From assembly GCA_964567585.1 (NCBI GenBank), contig CAZMND010000046.1, positions 1-16,210 on the forward strand: 16,210 bases of DNA, written 5' to 3'. The translations under genes were made by a program, and so were the position numbers. Below the pieces are notes generated by a model, which saw nothing but the letters and a program-made list of their open reading frames with translations, had not been told where the DNA came from and did no database searches. Shown here piece after piece: positions 13,071 to 16,210 of the stretch (its first letter is position 1; each line of letters opens with the position of its first letter). Source of the DNA: CALZKI01 sp964567585 (GTDB lineage: Bacteria > Bacillota > Clostridia > Lachnospirales > Lachnospiraceae).

Positions 13071-14609
13071 ATGAATGCAAATGATATTGCAATGCTGAGT
13101 ACCATTGCGCTCTATCTTTTGGCCATGCTTGGGATAGGTATTTATTATATGAAAAAAAATAACTCAGCGGATGATTTTTACTTGGGAGGAAGAACTTTAG
13201 GTCCTTTTGTAACAGCTATGAGTGCTGAAGCATCTGATATGAGTAGCTGGCTTTTGATGGGCTTGCCGGGTGTAGCATACCTTTGCGGTTTACCGGAAGC
13301 ATCTTGGACAGCAATCGGCTTGGCGGTTGGTACATATGTAAACTGGTTAATCGTAGCGAAGAGAATTCGTCGCTACTCACAGAGAATCGGTTCTATTACA
13401 ATACCGGACTTTTTCTCACTCAGATATAAGGATAAAAAGAATATCCTGAATTTTATTGCAGCAATTGTAATTATTGTTTTCTTTATTCCATACACGGCTT
13501 CAGGTTTTGCGGCGTGTGGTAAATTATTCAGCAGTTTATTCGGTGTTGAATATATGACAGCTATGATTATTTCAGCAATTGTAATTGTTGGATATACTAC
13601 ATTAGGCGGCTTTTTGGCAGCCAGTACAACAGACTTTATCCAGTCTATTGTTATGACAATGGCGATTATTATTGTACTTGGTTTCGGTATCAACGTAGCA
13701 GGTGGTATGGACGCAGTTATTGCAAATGCACAGGAATTACCCGGTTATTTGGATTTAACAAAAGGTTATGACATTGCAACGGGCCAGGCTTCTTCTTACG
13801 GCTTTATTCCGATTGTATCTACTTTAGCATGGGGTCTTGGATATTTTGGTATGCCACATATCCTTCTTCGTTTTATGGCGATTAAAGATGCAAAAAAATT
13901 GACATTGTCCCGTAGAGTAGCAACTGTTTGGGTTGTAATTTCATTATTTGTAGCGACAATGATTGGTATTGTTTCCTTAAGCGTATCAAAAGAAGGTGTC
14001 ATTCCTACATTTACAACATCAGGTGAAGCAGAAACCGTAATCGTAAAAATTGCAGGTGCAATCAGTACACATGGTATTTTATCGGCGGTTGTTGCAGGTA
14101 TTATTTTAGCCGGTATCTTGGCAGCAACAATGTCAACAGCGGATTCACAGCTTTTGGCAGCATCATCTTCTGTATCGCAGAATATTATGAATGATGTATT
14201 CAATATGAAAATGTCAGCAAAAATGCAGATGGTAGTTGCACGTATTACAGTAATTATTATTGCTTTGATTGGCGTCGTATTGGCAAGAGATCCACAGAGT
14301 TCAGTATTTAATATTGTATCATTTGCATGGGCCGGATTTGGTGCTGCATTCGGACCGGTAGTATTGTTTGCATTGTTCTGGAAACGTTCCAACAAATGGG
14401 GTGCGCTTGCAGGTATGGTTTCCGGTGGTGCGATGGTATTTATCTGGAAATATCTTGTACGACCAATTGGTGGTGCATGGAACATCTATGAATTACTTCC
14501 TGCGTTCATTGTAGCAAGTATTATGATTGTAGTAGTAAGTTTATTAACAAAAGCTCCTTCAGAAGATATTGTAAAAGAATTCGAAGAAGTAAAAGCAATG
14601 CGTGATTAA
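13071..14609 (+). CDS. putP: Sodium/proline symporter, SSS family
   Basis: ATG 13071 follows AAGGAGG at 13056-13062 with eight bases of spacing. The 512-residue product matches PutP in length and has about 13 membrane helices. SAEASDMSSWLLMGLPG at 51-67 corresponds to the PutP segment with the sodium-ligand residues (Asp56, Ser58). AATMSTADSQLLAASS at 351-366 is the helix with the conserved Ser355-Thr356 of the second sodium site. GGRTLGPFVTAM, RIGSITIPDFF and FGPVVLFALFWKRSNKWGAL are further family blocks. It should import proline with sodium for nutrition or osmotic protection. Other SSS substrates (pantothenate, short-chain acids) are less likely, given the match across the whole length. 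It stands alone between its own promoter and terminator. Confidence 0.92.
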   Translation: MNANDIAMLSTIALYLLAMLGIGIYYMKKNNSADDFYLGGRTLGPFVTAMSAEASDMSSWLLMGLPGVAYLCGLPEASWTAIGLAVGTYVNWLIVAKRIRRYSQRIGSITIPDFFSLRYKDKKNILNFIAAIVIIVFFIPYTASGFAACGKLFSSLFGVEYMTAMIISAIVIVGYTTLGGFLAASTTDFIQSIVMTMAIIIVLGFGINVAGGMDAVIANAQELPGYLDLTKGYDIATGQASSYGFIPIVSTLAWGLGYFGMPHILLRFMAIKDAKKLTLSRRVATVWVVISLFVATMIGIVSLSVSKEGVIPTFTTSGEAETVIVKIAGAISTHGILSAVVAGIILAGILAATMSTADSQLLAASSSVSQNIMNDVFNMKMSAKMQMVVARITVIIIALIGVVLARDPQSSVFNIVSFAWAGFGAAFGPVVLFALFWKRSNKWGALAGMVSGGAMVFIWKYLVRPIGGAWNIYELLPAFIVASIMIVVVSLLTKAPSEDIVKEFEEVKAMRD

Positions 14610-14626
14610 TAAATATGTGATAGAAT

Positions 14627-14661
14627 AGTAGCAGGCTATTAAGTTAGCTTGCTACTTTTTT
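14627..14661 (+). terminator. Rho-independent terminator of putP
   Basis: Arms 14627-14637 and 14646-14656 pair over 11 positions with one G-U and an eight-base loop. A six-T tract (14656-14661) follows. The same T tract is the 5' arm of the next long hairpin. Confidence 0.9.
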
Positions 14662-14722
14662 ACTTTACAGGAAAGACCTTGTCACACTAACGTGTGAAAG
14701 TTCTTGCCCGTAAAGTAAAAAA
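14656..14722 (+). repeat. 67-nt imperfect hairpin downstream of putP
   Basis: The outer 13 bases (14656-14668) pair perfectly with 14710-14722. Moving inward, 14670-14671 pair with 14707-14708, 14673-14676 with 14702-14705, 14678-14680 with 14698-14700, and TCACAC (14682-14687) with GTGTGA (14692-14697). Only single mismatches or a bulge separate these. The four-base loop is TAAC. Altogether about 28 pairs close one long stem. The T run is on the 5' side, so it is not a plus-strand terminator. It might be a relic of a small mobile repeat or a processed RNA stem. Confidence 0.65.
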
Positions 14723-14727
14723 AGATA

Positions 14728-14792
14728 CTCCGCAGGATGCGCAGCTCGCGGAGAAGAAATTAATTGCTACGCAATACCGCTCGCGCGCGGAG
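14728..14792 (+). other. GC-rich cluster of small inverted repeats
   Basis: This stretch is clearly more GC-rich than its surroundings. CTCCGC (14728-14733) can pair with GCGGAG at 14748-14753 or with a second GCGGAG at 14787-14792. ATTGC (14763-14767) pairs with GCAAT (14771-14775). CCGC (14777-14780) pairs with GCGG (14787-14790). The second GCGGAG overlaps the first bases of the terminator at 14791, so the pairings could compete with it. The stretch is in frame with the downstream gene, but I judge it non-coding. Confidence 0.5.
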
Positions 14793-14818
14793 ATTGCGCA
14801 ACCTGCGCAATCTTTTTT
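14791..14818 (+). terminator. Strong Rho-independent terminator upstream of the CgeB-like gene
   Basis: AGATTGCGCA at 14791-14800 is perfectly complementary to 14804-14813 across a three-base ACC loop. A T run follows at 14813-14818. It lies 52 bases before the next start codon, with no new promoter evident in between. It is either the end of a small RNA or an attenuator for the glycosyltransferase gene. Confidence 0.8.
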
Positions 14819-14820
14819 AT

Positions 14821-14840
14821 TATGCAAAATTATGCAAAAT
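14821..14840 (+). repeat. 10-bp perfect tandem repeat
   Basis: TATGCAAAAT occurs twice without a gap at 14821-14830 and 14831-14840. GTGCAT then follows, which is complementary to part of each unit. It lies between the terminator and the ribosome binding region of the next gene, and may be a protein-binding site. Confidence 0.6.
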
Positions 14841-14870
14841 GTGCATAGAAACATATGCGGGGGTCAACTT

Positions 14871-16049
14871 ATGAAAAAAATTGTAATGTTTATTGGTGGA
14901 ATAGAAACACAGGCCTATTTTAGTTTACAGATGAAAAAAGCATTTGAAGAGATGGGGCACGAAGTGTGCGTATTTGATTATGAAAAATCGTGGCAGACCG
15001 TGGGTGATCTTATACGTTTTTGCGGAAATGGAAATACAGTAATGATTACCTTTAATTTTCATGGAATTTGCGGAGAAGAAATCTTTCGCGATGAAAATGG
15101 GAAATGGTTCTGGGATGATGTACATGTGCCCTGCTATAACATTATTGTGGATCATCCGCTTTATTATCATAAATTTATTGAAGGCAGACCGAAAAATTAT
15201 GTTCATTTAAGCATCGACAAAAATCATGAGAAATATGTGAGAAGATTTTTCCCGGAAGTTGTAAACGGACCATTTTTGCCACTTGCGGGAACCGAGCTTC
15301 GACCTTCGGAAAAGAAAATGCCGATTAAAGACAGACCGATTGATGTGTGTTTTGCAGGTAATTATTCACCGGCATCGCATTTTGATAAATACGTGAACAG
15401 ACACGGTAGCGAATATGCGGACTTTTACAGGAGTATTATTGATGAGTTGCTTACAAATCCGCATCGTTCTATGGAAGAGGTTGCCGAGGAAAAAATGCAC
15501 GAAGCATTTTCGGATTTGACGGAAGAACAAATCAAAGAAACTATGCCAAGTTTTTGTATTATGGATTTGATGATAAGAGGGCTTATCCGTGAAAGAGCAG
15601 TTCAGGTTCTGGTGGACAATGGCGTTAAGGTGCATCTTGTTGGTGCAGGCTGGGAGGAACTGGAATGTAAGCACCCTGAAAATATGGTACAGTATGGACC
15701 GATGAAGTCGGAAGGCTGCCTTGAAATTCAGGAAAAGAGCAAGATATGTCTAAATGTTATGCCTTGGTTTAAGCAAGGGGCACATGACCGTATTTTCAAC
15801 ACGATGTTAAATGGTGGTGTGTGTGTGACCGATTCCAGTGAGTATCTGGATGAAGTGTTGACGGATGAAGATGTGGCATTTTTTTCCTTAAAGGAACTGG
15901 ACAAACTGCCGGAGCTCGTAAAAGAGCTTCTTGCTAATCCTGAAAAAATGCAGAGGATTGCCGACCACGGTTATGAAACAGCGTTAAAGTATCATAGCTG
16001 GGCAAAAAGAGCTGAAACTTTGCACAATTATATTGAGGAAATTGAATAA
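14871..16049 (+). CDS. CgeB-like glycosyltransferase family protein
   Basis: I choose ATG 14871, with GGGGG at 14859-14863 upstream. The frame is open back to 14694, but that part consists of a terminator and repeats. The 392-residue product begins MKKIVMFIGGIETQAYFSLQ, a first beta-alpha unit of a GT-B fold. Its N-terminal domain ends near 185 with PIDVCFAGNY. The C-terminal domain holds VHLVGAGWEE and a block with YGPMKSEGCLEIQEKSKICL. After that comes HDRIFNTMLNGGVCVTDSSE, near 320-340, where the family-1 glycosyltransferases of the CgeB/DUF3880 type keep their donor-binding residues. It ends with a helix pattern typical of that group (YHSWAKRAETLHNYIEEI). It is cytoplasmic, without membrane segments. 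Likely role: transfer of a sugar from a nucleotide sugar to a surface or spore-coat type acceptor; donor and acceptor unknown. No clear own promoter or terminator was found. Confidence 0.85.
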   Translation: MKKIVMFIGGIETQAYFSLQMKKAFEEMGHEVCVFDYEKSWQTVGDLIRFCGNGNTVMITFNFHGICGEEIFRDENGKWFWDDVHVPCYNIIVDHPLYYHKFIEGRPKNYVHLSIDKNHEKYVRRFFPEVVNGPFLPLAGTELRPSEKKMPIKDRPIDVCFAGNYSPASHFDKYVNRHGSEYADFYRSIIDELLTNPHRSMEEVAEEKMHEAFSDLTEEQIKETMPSFCIMDLMIRGLIRERAVQVLVDNGVKVHLVGAGWEELECKHPENMVQYGPMKSEGCLEIQEKSKICLNVMPWFKQGAHDRIFNTMLNGGVCVTDSSEYLDEVLTDEDVAFFSLKELDKLPELVKELLANPEKMQRIADHGYETALKYHSWAKRAETLHNYIEEIE

Positions 16050-16076
16050 AAGGAAAAAATAGGTGAAAATTTAGTA

Positions 16077-16105
16077 TTGACATACGGGACTATGTTAGGT
16101 AAAAT
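16077..16105 (+). promoter_or_regulatory. Promoter of tRNA-Phe
   Basis: A consensus TTGACA at 16077-16082, a 17-base spacer and TAAAAT at 16100-16105. The start would be near 16112. The leader to the tRNA holds two small hairpins: GTTGT/ACAAC at 16112-16127, and CGTAGG/CCTATG at 16138-16155 just before the tRNA 5' end. Confidence 0.85.
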
Positions 16106-16156
16106 ACCAATGTTGTGAAAAAACAACGTACATATAGCGTAGGTTTTTGCCTATGA

Positions 16157-16210
<54 letters not shown>

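Noticed and set aside
13796..14485. 229-codon minus-strand ORF
   Set aside because: It is the antisense shadow of putP; the plus-strand product matches PutP over its full length.
14694..14870. In-frame 59-codon N-terminal extension of the CgeB-like protein
   Set aside because: It spans the 3' part of a long hairpin, a GC-rich repeat cluster and a perfect terminator. Its start lacks a ribosome binding site, whereas ATG 14871 opens a typical beta strand.

Overview
The window looks like a chromosomal segment of a gut-type clostridium, most likely a member of the Lachnospiraceae. The DNA is AT-rich, ribosome binding sites are strong AGGAGG types, and most genes have close Gram-positive families: an OmpR-type two-component system, a membrane-anchored HtrA, NatAB, AzlCD and PutP. 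No genus can be named from the sequence alone. The window is cut inside a tRNA at each end: the 3' half of tRNA-Leu(UAA) on the left and the 5' part of tRNA-Phe(GAA) on the right.

Layout. Positions 1-95 hold the tRNA-Leu tail and its terminator. Positions 100-2576 are the most AT-rich and accessory-looking part: a stretch of alternative hairpins (235-365), a 70-residue orphan protein, and a large GT-C type membrane glycosyltransferase. Positions 2590-2890 are a gene graveyard with a convergent hairpin, a minus-strand C-terminal ORF remnant, and a MATE transporter gene reduced to its first 16 and last 20 codons. Positions 2951-6319 carry a response regulator, a histidine kinase and an HtrA/DegP-like protease. 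Both the regulator gene and the htrA gene are preceded by the same arrangement, TTAAG-N6-TTAAG-N10 and then a -10 box. This suggests an autoregulated envelope-stress circuit that activates the protease, comparable in logic to Bacillus CssRS-HtrA.

Positions 6418-6774 hold a small conserved-looking protein and a very long bidirectional hairpin terminator. Positions 6853-8952 appear to be one transcription unit: a threonine aldolase-family PLP enzyme followed by the two-subunit AzlCD amino-acid exporter. A MATE efflux pump runs in the opposite direction (10287 to 8929), and its last codons overlap the end of azlD. It has a hairpin-rich leader. Positions 10512-12984 form a probable operon of a NatA-type ATPase, a NatB-type permease and lipoprotein signal peptidase LspA. 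A PutP-type sodium/proline symporter (13071-14609) follows with its own extended -10 promoter and terminator.

Positions 14656-14840 are an unusual block: a 67-nt imperfect hairpin, a locally GC-rich cluster of small inverted repeats, a strong terminator and a 10-bp tandem repeat. It lies just upstream of a CgeB-like glycosyltransferase gene (14871-16049). A good -35/-10 promoter then drives tRNA-Phe. No CRISPR array, insertion sequence, integrase or phage module was seen. The strongest novelty candidates are the shared two-component operator/promoter, the 14656-14818 block, the MATE relic and the structured leader of the MATE pump.
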